This document shows positions 57,401 to 64,000 of a stretch of 64,000 nucleotides of DNA, piece after piece. Source of the DNA: CBDDKZ01 sp965230415 (GTDB lineage: Bacteria; Bacteroidota; Bacteroidia; Cytophagales; JAAEPT01); assembly GCA_965230415.1 (NCBI GenBank), contig CBDDKZ010000005.1:4650001-4714000 (forward strand), given 5' to 3'. Each line of letters starts with the position of its first letter. Within the stretch, counting starts at the first letter, position 1. Made by a program: the position numbers and the translations under genes. Below the pieces are notes generated by a model that was given only the letters and a program-made list of their open reading frames with translations, did no database searches and was not told the origin of the DNA.

Positions 57401-58312
57401 CGTCTCGGTGAATTCTGTGACTTTGGAGGTCGATTTTGTTATAGAAAATGAGGAAAAATCAATGCGCTCAAATTTTTGAAGTAAGGCGGCCGCGTCGCCT
57501 AATCTTTGAGCCGGGTCTTTATGTAGTATTTCTGATAGAAATGTTCCTAGTGCATGTTCTTTGAATTCAAATGGCAAGGAAATCTCTTGTTCATTTAACT
57601 GTTGCTGATAGATTTGTTCAAGTGTGCTGCCCTTAAAAACGGGTACTCCTGTTAAAGATTCTAACAAGAGCAGGCCCCAGGAAAAAATGTCTGATTTTTT
57701 TGTTGAAGGCATACCTTTTAGTTCTTCAGGGGCACTGTATGCCGGAGTGCCGTGAATACTTTGAGGTGAAAAATCTTTGGCTTTACCAGGAATATTTTCG
57801 AATTCACTAATACCAAAATCAAGCAACTTGACATGCTCAATACTACCACTTTTAAAAATCATTAGATTTTGAGGTTTGAGATCACGATGAATGATGCCGC
57901 TCCGGTGTATGTAAACTAAAGCATCTAAGAACTGAATCATTAATTCTTTGATCTTTAACACATTAATTGAAGGTTGATTTAGGTAAGTATTTAATGTTAG
58001 TCCTTCAATTAATTCGAAAGTGACAAAGGGTAAACCCTCTTGAGTATATCCTTTGTCAAAAAGTTTAACAATGTGAGGATGATTGAGTTTGGCAACGATA
58101 CTTGCTTCTTTTTCAAATGGACCATTTTTGTTTACCTGATTGAGTATTTTGGGTTGAGCTTTGAAGATTTTTACGGCAACCTTTTGGTTTGATTGTAGTT
58201 TAATTGCCTTGTAAACGGTAGTGTTAGAATTCGAGCTTAATCTTTCTAAAAAATCATATTCAGGAATAGAATGTTTTATTTTTTTGCCTTTCAAATTAAT
58301 ATTGAAACCCAT
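54425..58312 (-). CDS. Ser/Thr kinase-cyclase-ATPase-TPR fusion (TOMM-associated)
   Basis: 1295 residues. A protein kinase (about 18-290) has VAVK (K48), IHRDLKPQN (D144) and DFG (D165-G167), so it should be active, although the glycine loop is weak (LSSNSNTTV). A class III nucleotide-cyclase-like domain (about 318-485) keeps one metal Asp (D370 in SVMSDYVSIYFGYP), but the first is missing (LTIQLLNNA), so it is probably not catalytic. An AAA ATPase follows (Walker A GDAGIGKS 532-539; CIFIIEDMHWSDP), then a TPR-like C-terminus. The order matches the TOMM-system kinase/cyclase fusion family (TIGR03903). It probably phosphorylates the FHA protein encoded 36 bp upstream. Confidence 0.9.
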   Translation of the reverse strand: MGFNINLKGKKIKHSIPEYDFLERLSSNSNTTVYKAIKLQSNQKVAVKIFKAQPKILNQVNKNGPFEKEASIVAKLNHPHIVKLFDKGYTQEGLPFVTFELIEGLTLNTYLNQPSINVLKIKELMIQFLDALVYIHRSGIIHRDLKPQNLMIFKSGSIEHVKLLDFGISEFENIPGKAKDFSPQSIHGTPAYSAPEELKGMPSTKKSDIFSWGLLLLESLTGVPVFKGSTLEQIYQQQLNEQEISLPFEFKEHALGTFLSEILHKDPAQRLGDAAALLQKFERIDFSSFSITKSTSKVTEFTETLKNDISWRDSRREYKPLTVLTIQLLNNAKGSSLDEDAFNLVQHDQIYKITEISRKHGLGTISVMSDYVSIYFGYPQIQDGSTRRACNIALELLNTLCTHNNSEFFQSNFRFSLHSGNTLATPTHTPQGLVSKIAFELLPSVPDNSILITEDTQKLLNDPRFVCYKKIELSSLKKTVDTFLLCTSKELATNTINHSTEYFFGRRYELNTIINQWTRLNKNQGNLTVLKGDAGIGKSALIKELKRHYFNSGKHTIVETKCLPEYQHSSLHPILQLFIRKAGLDNCSSDDERLNLLQKTLTPFTEDLERELVIVCTWLGISTKNKFKTVTLQPLEQKAILFDLISNFLINHQRDDNCIFIIEDMHWSDPSTLNFINDLFSKDSNDLVVLMSTREWLSQLNERLIDCSICLNPLLADEAKHIVQSKLGQKNIENQSLQLLLNHSEGIPLYIEELTDMYLKNGELVLLNNEYVFVRPIQEVSVPSTLKELLHTQLDRLGTSKETAQMAATIGREIPLELLLEINDLSTDVEAEIQNLLDQGFLTYLDVDFKPVYQFRHALFRESAYESQTKTRRRTVHKSISYSLEKRLNSESAESYTSFKTDQLSFHLYKSNRIDEAITWTMKTTDLLVRQSASLETVNVCKRALYWLEDYPEYAKKSHREFDLRQILITNLVAVESFGSSSVGKQLSEIELLLQSLEIEEHMFPSMFVFCTYYSMRGEAQKAIKMAEYLEEKAQKTNNSTWLIIASAHLGAQYFANAEFLKAAKVLENGIALFDEAEHGELAYHFGMDQFILCSSFLCCTYAYNGRYEEIEAIEEKTLNYASKKNHAHSTASLYLGLACVYYYLKDRKKVQKYSRLLLDFNKSNKTTMFNNYAIILNAWANRAIEKAREAISSEEKAGLLSMRSFWYSVIAHEEIKQGFLEDATTTLFKCLSFIGTTDGPQCLAEINKMLGEIALKKKNLRQAAMYFEKGLQVAKKQGAVHIQNEILQLQADLF

Positions 58313-58347
58313 ATAATAAAGCTGCTATTAGTTATTAATACTACAAT

Positions 58348-59331
58348 TTATTCCTTCTCGAAGTTCTCAAGAATCTGTCCTATACAAATACCATCTTTTA
58401 ATATTCTAAATCGTGCATATTCTAGTCGAATGTAGCCGGTTCCAGGTCTTCTCTGAATAATTTGAACACTGTCATTCGCGATGTCCGGAATTTCCACTAG
58501 TTTTTTCCTGAATCGATGTATCAGTAGATTGATATAGAAAAAATCTATTTCTTTCATGATTTCTTTGGAGATAATTCGAGACAATTCATCCACATGAATC
58601 CAACCCTGATCTGCTTGTGAATACCCCAGTTTGAAGTCTTCCAGACGTTTTCTTGCCAAGGTAAGTACTAAGAAATCATAAGACCTTGGTCTCTTTGACA
58701 AGTCAATAATACCTTTATGTTCATCTTCTAACTGCATGTGTATGTGCTCCTCGTCCGCACTTAAGTTGATGATTAAGATCAAGTCCTTAGAAATGCTTAA
58801 TAAATCTTCTGTTTCTGAGATGGTGTCGTTCTGTACGAAAATCCATGTATCAGTACCAATTACAATTTTATCACCCCGTTTGAGTTGAACAGTTGAATTC
58901 TTTTCAGTTTTCCACCAATTTAATGACTCATCACAATCGATGATAACCTGGGGATGTTCTTCGTCGGGAAGAATAACACTTGGCCTCAGTTTTACCACGC
59001 GATTAAGCTCTTTTTCCAGCTGGATATAACTAAATGGTTCTTCGAGATTAATTATGCGCCATTTCGAGTCGTTATTTTTACCCAATTGAAACCAGTTGCC
59101 TATAGATAGCCTTCGGGAAGTATTATGCAGGTATTCGCCATTGAAGAGTGTACCATTCTTACTGTGGTCTGTTATGTGCCAATTTCCTCCTCCTTCCCAT
59201 GAAATAGTTGCATGAGACCTTGAAATATCATCGTTGGGTATAACAGTAGAACAATCCATGTAACGACCAAAAGTATGACGTACATTCAAAATACATGATT
59301 CATCTGTTTTGACATTTTGGATGGTTGCCAT
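58348..59331 (-). CDS. FHA-winged-helix regulator
   Basis: 327 residues. An N-terminal FHA domain (about 15-95: FGRYMDCSTVIP, DDISRSHATISW, DHSKNGTLFNGEYL) binds phosphothreonine. The C-terminal region resembles an OmpR-type winged helix: RSYDFLVLTLARKRLEDF, GWIHVDELSRII, INLLIHRFRKKLVEI, QRRPGTGYIRL. This pairing accompanies TOMM kinase fusions in other bacteria. It may bind the tandem decamer repeats at 54395-54413 and 59559-59588 after phosphorylation; OmpR-type proteins favour direct repeats of about this spacing. It is first gene of the minus-strand operon. Confidence 0.85.
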   Translation of the reverse strand: MATIQNVKTDESCILNVRHTFGRYMDCSTVIPNDDISRSHATISWEGGGNWHITDHSKNGTLFNGEYLHNTSRRLSIGNWFQLGKNNDSKWRIINLEEPFSYIQLEKELNRVVKLRPSVILPDEEHPQVIIDCDESLNWWKTEKNSTVQLKRGDKIVIGTDTWIFVQNDTISETEDLLSISKDLILIINLSADEEHIHMQLEDEHKGIIDLSKRPRSYDFLVLTLARKRLEDFKLGYSQADQGWIHVDELSRIISKEIMKEIDFFYINLLIHRFRKKLVEIPDIANDSVQIIQRRPGTGYIRLEYARFRILKDGICIGQILENFEKE

Positions 59332-59667
59332 GTAATAAAACGCTATAAATCTGAACAGTACTACAAGTTAGCTCATTATAATGAAAAAAAAAGTGCAATT
59401 AGCTTATATTAGATTAATAAGTTTCAATTTTCGGAATTTGTTTTAAAACATCTCTGAGAGTAACTCCTGTCCTAATTGGAAGTGTTCTGATCAACTATTA
59501 ATTATATGTTATTTTTAAGTGTCAGTATTTCAGGCGTTTGAAAGGTTTTTGTCTACAAGTGAAATAAAGTGAAATAGTGCGAAATAAGGCATTGAGATAA
59601 CTTTAAAAACCCATTATAATGGTTCCTTGCGAACCTTGAAACACAATCGTTGCATTAATATATTGAC
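59332..59667. other. Divergent regulatory region of the RiPP locus
   Basis: 336 bp with the tandem repeats and -7-like box (59559-59605), and a GGTTC/GAACC inverted repeat (59621-59635). No gene. Confidence 0.5.
59559..59605 (+). promoter_or_regulatory. Promoter with three tandem decamers upstream of the second nuclease-like gene
   Basis: GTGAAATAAA, GTGAAATAGT and GCGAAATAAG stand head to tail (59559-59588). A near-consensus -7 box TAACTTTA lies at 59598-59605. The second repeat starts 28 nt before it, against 27 nt at the precursor promoter. The translation start is at 59668. Confidence 0.6.
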
Positions 59668-60507
59668 ATGCCCTTCAAACTCATTCATGGAACTTTTCAC
59701 GTCACCGATTACAAAGCAAATAGCGGCGGAATTTGGTTTAAAGCAAGCAATGGTGAGTTATGGAATGAGCTGGAAGGAGCGCCTGCTATCAATAACAAAC
59801 AGTATGTTCAGGTCAAATTGGAAGGGATTGATACGCTGGAAACGCATTACCTTAATTGTCATCAACCCCGATTTTTAGGCTTACGGGCTTTCGAATATTT
59901 GCTCAAAAAACTAGGTATCACCAATGTTTCATGGGATTCAGAGGGCTCTGGCGAATTGGGGAGTAGTGACGGAACTGAGGGCTATATCCTGGCCAGATCT
60001 ATTGACCGCTATGGGAGGGTCGTTGCATTTATATATCCTGGTTTATTTCCCGAATTTGATGGTAGTGATATTTTTCTCGATGAGGATTTGTTAAGAGAAA
60101 GTATCAATTACAAAATGCTCGGAAAAGGTATGGCTTATCCGGCATTTTACAGAGGGCTATTTTTTGATTTGAGAGAGGAATTGAGCCGGGTCTGTGAGCT
60201 TGCCCGAACGGCTCAAAATGGTGTTTTTCTATACGATAAAACGAATAAAGGAGTGGAGGTAAGTGCCTTACGTTCTGTAACCCACGATCAGGTAATTATG
60301 CCTAAACTATTCAGAAGACTTGTGAAATATTGTGATGGACAGGTGCCCGACATGCGAAAATTTGAACACTACCTGGAACATTATAGGTCTGAAACCATTT
60401 TGTTACTTGATACAAGACATTTTACTCATTTTGATTCCGTCGTAAAAGTGGACCATAATGTTATGACATTAATTGTCAGACCTGAGAATATTGTGTTTTT
60501 AGGTTAG
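59668..60507 (+). CDS. Staphylococcal-nuclease-like paralogue with degenerate catalytic site
   Basis: 279 residues, same fold and extra C-terminus as 47679-48515. The Ca-binding DGD is replaced (NSGGIWFK) and the Arg35 position is Lys (VKLEGIDTLETH); Asp40, Thr41, Glu43 and Arg87 equivalents remain (DRYGRVVAFIY). It may be a non-catalytic DNA/RNA- or partner-binding form. It is the only gene in the RiPP area pointing away from the minus operon that shares its regulatory repeats. Confidence 0.8.
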   Translation: MPFKLIHGTFHVTDYKANSGGIWFKASNGELWNELEGAPAINNKQYVQVKLEGIDTLETHYLNCHQPRFLGLRAFEYLLKKLGITNVSWDSEGSGELGSSDGTEGYILARSIDRYGRVVAFIYPGLFPEFDGSDIFLDEDLLRESINYKMLGKGMAYPAFYRGLFFDLREELSRVCELARTAQNGVFLYDKTNKGVEVSALRSVTHDQVIMPKLFRRLVKYCDGQVPDMRKFEHYLEHYRSETILLLDTRHFTHFDSVVKVDHNVMTLIVRPENIVFLG

Positions 60508-60781
60508 CACATTGTTGAGCTTAGGAAATATTTTAGCGTCTCCTGCACGAAAATGTCATCTTTGGATAGGTAATTGGATTGATTGCGCAAAATAAAAATG
60601 CCATGTGACTTTATCAACAGAATGTGGAAATTGCTTCTGTGGATAAATTAATGCAAGTCGTCGAATATCTATTATAATTTACCATTAAAACAAACTTTTC
60701 AACACCCAATCAGTAAGACTAAAGAGGAAATCAGTTACAGTGATTGGTTAGCTTTATTCATTGTAGCTGAATCGGTATTTA

Positions 60782-61567
60782 ATGTTTTCATACGATATGA
60801 TCAATGCATTAATTGATGAAATAGGTTTAACTGAAGCGTCAACCGTTTCCAGTTTGAAATACGCACGTACTATCCAGGATGCTATCTTATGCGATCGTCC
60901 GGGGTTACGGCGATTATTTGGTGATTTTACAATTGTTTATGAACCTAAAAATATTCTGGGAGGAGATTTCTATTATTACTGTGAAAAACACGGCTATAGG
61001 TACATGGCTGTATGCGATTGCGCCGGACATGGGATCTCTGCCGCTCTATTGACCATTTTATTTCATAATCTGATGGAGCGTACACTTAAAAAGAATCCTA
61101 ATCTGGCCGATGCTATTGATTACTTAAATAAGGAAATTTGTGAATCCATAGAGGGGCATTCGTTTGCAAAAAGTATGGATTTTGTAATAGCAAAAATCGA
61201 TGATGACAATTCGATTATCGAATATTGCGGTGCCAAACGACCTTTGTACTTATACAGAAATGGCGTATTGCAAAAGTATAAAACTGCCCGAACGTCAATA
61301 GGGGAGTCTTATACTTTTGAATTTGAGGTCATGCAGTTTAACTATAAAGTCAATGATCGGATATTTATGTTTACCGATGGTTATGTTGATCAGTTTGATG
61401 ATCAGGATAAAAAGAAGTTTGGATTAAACAAGCTAAAAGAACTACTGAGAGCATATGGTAACCGGCCGCATTATGAGCTTTCCTCTTTGCTAACCAAAAC
61501 TTTAAACGATTTCAGGGGTACGAATGTACGTACAGATGATGTATTGCTATTAGGACTTCAACTCTAA
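60782..61567 (+). CDS. Soluble SpoIIE-type serine phosphatase
   Basis: 261 residues, without membrane helices. SLKYARTIQDAILCDRPGLR leads into the PP2C-like SpoIIE domain: EPKNILGGDFYYY, VCDCAGHGISAALLTIL, SMDFVIAKID, IFMFTDGYVDQFDD, RTDDVLLLGLQL. Metal-binding Asp residues are intact. It lies 274 bp downstream of the second nuclease-like gene on the same strand. It could remove phosphates placed by the kinase fusion of the RiPP locus; that is inference. The ATG at 60781-60783 is preceded by no strong ribosome-binding site, as usual in this phylum. Confidence 0.88.
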   Translation: MFSYDMINALIDEIGLTEASTVSSLKYARTIQDAILCDRPGLRRLFGDFTIVYEPKNILGGDFYYYCEKHGYRYMAVCDCAGHGISAALLTILFHNLMERTLKKNPNLADAIDYLNKEICESIEGHSFAKSMDFVIAKIDDDNSIIEYCGAKRPLYLYRNGVLQKYKTARTSIGESYTFEFEVMQFNYKVNDRIFMFTDGYVDQFDDQDKKKFGLNKLKELLRAYGNRPHYELSSLLTKTLNDFRGTNVRTDDVLLLGLQL

Positions 61568-61845
61568 TGGTCTGAACTAATACATGTGATATAAAACGTA
61601 GTTTAAGATTAATATTCAGCATTTTTATACCGAATACTAACTATGAGCGGTGAATCAATCACAACTGAGACTTACATGTCGGGATCTGATGGAATTGATT
61701 TTTCAGGGTTGCCTTCGGAGTATATATTTTGGAAATGACCGCTAATAGTGATCACACAAAGCATCACCTTCAATTTTTTAAACAACAAATAAAAACACCT
61801 GGAGGAGGTACCTGCTTCTGCCAGGAATTATAACTACTTCTTACT

Positions 61846-62259
61846 TTATTTCAAAGGAATATTAATGATACTAGGGCTTGTACGCACCGTTTGAATCTCA
61901 CCATTGCAGTTCTTGCGTGTAACTTGTTTTACATCAATGAGGATTCTATCTCCGGATTTTGCCTGAGGAGCGAAGCTACTTAAGTCTCCTTCTTGTGTGG
62001 TGAATTTCTTCGTGGCTATTGGACGCGATTCTCTTACAAGAAAAGCTTCCCATTTGCTGACTTCAAATTTCGAATCTCCGGGGTATAGTTGCATGAATGA
62101 TGATTCGGCTTTTGCTTTCATAACTATTTGTCCGGGGTCCCGAGCAGTCATTCCTCTTTTTTGATCTACTTCTTTGCCTTTTGAGAGTGCGACAACAGTA
62201 GGTGTCGGCGTCAGTTTAACTTTAATGGACTCCTGGCCAAAGGACTGTGCCTCAGGCAT
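61846..62259 (-). CDS. Orphan GldM C-terminal-like domain protein
   Basis: 137 residues. FEVSKWEAFLVRESRPIATK, DLSSFAPQAKSGDRILIDVK, and PSIINIPLK resemble the last periplasmic domain of the gliding/T9SS protein GldM. There is no membrane helix or signal peptide, and an in-frame stop lies 8 codons upstream of the ATG. It may be a standalone domain or the remnant of a larger gene. Confidence 0.5.
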   Translation of the reverse strand: MPEAQSFGQESIKVKLTPTPTVVALSKGKEVDQKRGMTARDPGQIVMKAKAESSFMQLYPGDSKFEVSKWEAFLVRESRPIATKKFTTQEGDLSSFAPQAKSGDRILIDVKQVTRKNCNGEIQTVRTSPSIINIPLK

Positions 62260-62774
62260 TCGTTCAATCGTACAATGACGCTATTGTTTATCCACCTGCC
62301 AGACTTTTATTTGCGATAGCAAACTGTGTTTCGACATCAAGGTATAGCAGAAAATAAACTGTTTTCTCAGTCTAATATTACTTATATGAAAAACATGAAT
62401 AGAGAATAATAATTGCAGTGATCTAGGTTAATTTTTAAATCAAATAATTGTATGACACAAATTGATAATGGACAACAAAAAATAAACCTGAACTACGTCC
62501 GATGCAGTTTAATCAAAACGAGCTAATGAACAAACGAACAAATTACCATAGTTTCATAAGCATCAATTGTCTAATTAAATGCTTTTAGTACAAACTTTGA
62601 TGCGATTAAGGACGTTCTTTTTCGTGTAAATAATAGAGAGGTTTGAGGCGGCAGGTTTCAGGGAAGCTTGCGTCATGATTCAAAAATTTAAGGATTCTGG
62701 CCTTAACAATGAACTTTTTTGATACTTAGTTTTATTAAAGTTAAATTAGGATTCATTTAATATTAGAACTCAAT
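62260..62774. other. Intergenic region, 515 bp
   Basis: AT-rich with many stops in all frames. I see no gene, hairpin or repeat worth calling. It presumably contains the promoter for the FG-GAP gene. Confidence 0.4.
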
Positions 62775-64000
62775 ATGAAAAGACAAAAAGCTACTTTCAA
62801 TGAATTGCTACGTCGTTATGTGAAGTATGCTCGAAAGCTGAGAAGACTACACAATGAAGCAATAAACTATCGCAAGCAGTCGATATTGAAAAAACGCCTG
62901 AGACATTTGCACGAACAATTGTTGCAACTACGTCAGTCTATATCCTTAAAAAGTAAGCAATTGGCAGGAGCATCCTTATTAGTGGCAGCCATGAGTGGCT
63001 ATGCGCAGCATGAGACGACATTTGGATCATTGCAAAAAGGTGCTTTTTCCTTACCTCAAAATGATATTGGAAGGACTAACAATTTCAGTTTTGTAGATCT
63101 TGATGGTGACCAGGATAGTGACATGATTGTTCACGAAGGTAACCGTACTTTAATGGTGTATGAAAATACAGGAACGCCAGAAGAACCTTTTTTCGTACGA
63201 ACAGGGGAGGCACTATTAAACAGAGCTGGGTCATCTTCTTTTCTTAGCAGTTCTTTTGCAGATATTGACAATGACGATGACCTTGATATGATCTACGGTG
63301 ATCGACAAGGCAACTATAACTTTGTGATGAATGAAGGAGATAGTTTAACTCCTGATTTTTCGTCTATACAACAGAATGCCTTTGGACTCATGACTGTACA
63401 ATACTGGAGCACACCAGAGTTTGTAGATTTGGATGCTGATGATGATTACGATATCCTGGCAGGTAACTTATGGGGTCGTTTATATTATTTTGAAAACGTT
63501 GGAACTGCTACGGAACCTGTGTACGACAGCCTCGGCACAAATGCCTTCTCCTTAGGCAACACCAGTTCGTCAAATAATCTTGACTTTGCAGATATTGACA
63601 ATGACAATGACCTCGATTTAATGGTACTGGGTAATGGAAATGGCTTTCACTTTTTCGAAAACATCGGAGATGCACAAAACCCCGAATTTGCCCCGGTAGT
63701 TTATGACCCCTTCTCGCTTAAAACGGAACGAAGCACTTATCCGAGTGTCGCGTTTGAAGATTTAGACAATGATGGCGATTTTGACTTAATGACAGGTCAG
63801 GCCGGAGGTTTTCGCTATTTCGAGAATATAGGAACAAAAGACGAGCCTTTATTTGCTCCCTATAAAATTGGCGCTTTTGGCTTACCTGATGGTGTCAGTA
63901 ATCGCTCGTCTGTGACACTGGGAGACATCGATGGAGATAGCGACCTTGATCTTCTTTCAGGTGAATATAGCGGCGTACTTTATTACTTCGAGAATGTTGG
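62775..64000 (+). CDS. Secreted FG-GAP/VCBS repeat protein, 3' end outside the window
   Basis: At least 408 residues, open to the edge. The first about 60 residues are very basic and helical (RRYVKYARKLRRLHNEA, LKKRLRHLHEQLLQLRQS); only then comes a signal-like stretch (LAGASLLVAAMSGYAQ). The rest is repeats of about 60-70 residues with calcium-loop cores such as DLDGDQDSDMI, DIDNDDDLDMI and DIDNDNDLDLMV, each followed by F-x-N-[IV]-G. It should fold as an integrin-like propeller and act outside the cell, probably with a T9SS tail beyond the edge. Confidence 0.85.
   Translation, partial: MKRQKATFNELLRRYVKYARKLRRLHNEAINYRKQSILKKRLRHLHEQLLQLRQSISLKSKQLAGASLLVAAMSGYAQHETTFGSLQKGAFSLPQNDIGRTNNFSFVDLDGDQDSDMIVHEGNRTLMVYENTGTPEEPFFVRTGEALLNRAGSSSFLSSSFADIDNDDDLDMIYGDRQGNYNFVMNEGDSLTPDFSSIQQNAFGLMTVQYWSTPEFVDLDADDDYDILAGNLWGRLYYFENVGTATEPVYDSLGTNAFSLGNTSSSNNLDFADIDNDNDLDLMVLGNGNGFHFFENIGDAQNPEFAPVVYDPFSLKTERSTYPSVAFEDLDNDGDFDLMTGQAGGFRYFENIGTKDEPLFAPYKIGAFGLPDGVSNRSSVTLGDIDGDSDLDLLSGEYSGVLYYFENV

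Noticed and set aside
61643..61738. 31-residue frame MSGESITTETYMSGSDGID...
   Set aside because: No ribosome-binding site, no hydrophobic or other recognisable feature, and short AT-rich gaps give such frames by chance.

Overview
The window comes from a Bacteroidota chromosome. Base composition is AT-rich. Many secreted proteins end in type IX secretion (Por) sorting tails. There is a PorE-like OmpA protein, a GldM-like domain, DUF3078 and DUF481 proteins, WG repeats, promoters of the TAnnTTTG type, and a tmRNA whose tag reads GEDYSYAMAA. I cannot name the genus.

Layout. (1) 1-13.3 kb is ordinary chromosome: a secreted di-haem oxidoreductase-like protein, a small sorting-tail protein, a GH63-like glucosidase, an MscS channel and an aldolase/dehydrogenase fusion. 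(2) 13.4-24.2 kb holds dnaX with an A10 slippage site that makes gamma and tau from one gene, a beta-helix protein, a SpoIIE-type phosphatase, tmRNA beside a duplicated 52-bp palindromic repeat, a PorE-like protein and a methyltransferase. (3) 24.3-37.3 kb holds a metzincin protease, another beta-helix protein, HrpB, a ModE-like regulator with MoaA, a sigma/anti-sigma pair with a degenerate sigma, a WG-repeat protein and two tandem CBU_0592-like membrane proteins.

(4) 37.4-46.2 kb is accessory: a small protein, an unknown 334-aa protein, a CxxCH lipoprotein, and a 1632-residue pseudokinase-ATPase-GAF-histidine kinase that converges, with overlapping 3' ends, on a NarL-type response regulator. 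A 7-2-7 inverted repeat typical of NarL-family regulators occurs twice, about 70 bp upstream of the first gene of this cluster and of the regulator gene, which suggests a self-contained regulon. (5) 46.4-51 kb has a V8-like protease without a signal peptide and an operon of a staphylococcal-nuclease-like protein, a secreted protein and an Ig-like lipoprotein.

(6) 51-61.6 kb is the most interesting region: a RiPP/TOMM locus on the minus strand. In transcription order it has an FHA-winged-helix regulator, a Ser/Thr kinase-cyclase-ATPase-TPR fusion, a precursor peptide with a nitrile-hydratase-like leader and a three-cysteine core (YGAKCICGCL), a hairpin terminator, an unknown protein, and a fused E1-like/YcaO cyclodehydratase. 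The precursor promoter and the promoter of a nearby second nuclease-like gene share tandem 10-bp repeats at nearly the same distance from the -7 box. I infer a circuit from kinase to FHA regulator to the direct-repeat promoters, controlling a thiazole/thiazoline peptide and a nuclease paralogue that has lost catalytic residues. A SpoIIE-type phosphatase follows and might oppose the kinase.

(7) 61.8-64 kb has an orphan GldM C-terminal-like domain and the start of an FG-GAP/VCBS repeat protein that runs off the window. No IS element, CRISPR array or tRNA gene was seen.
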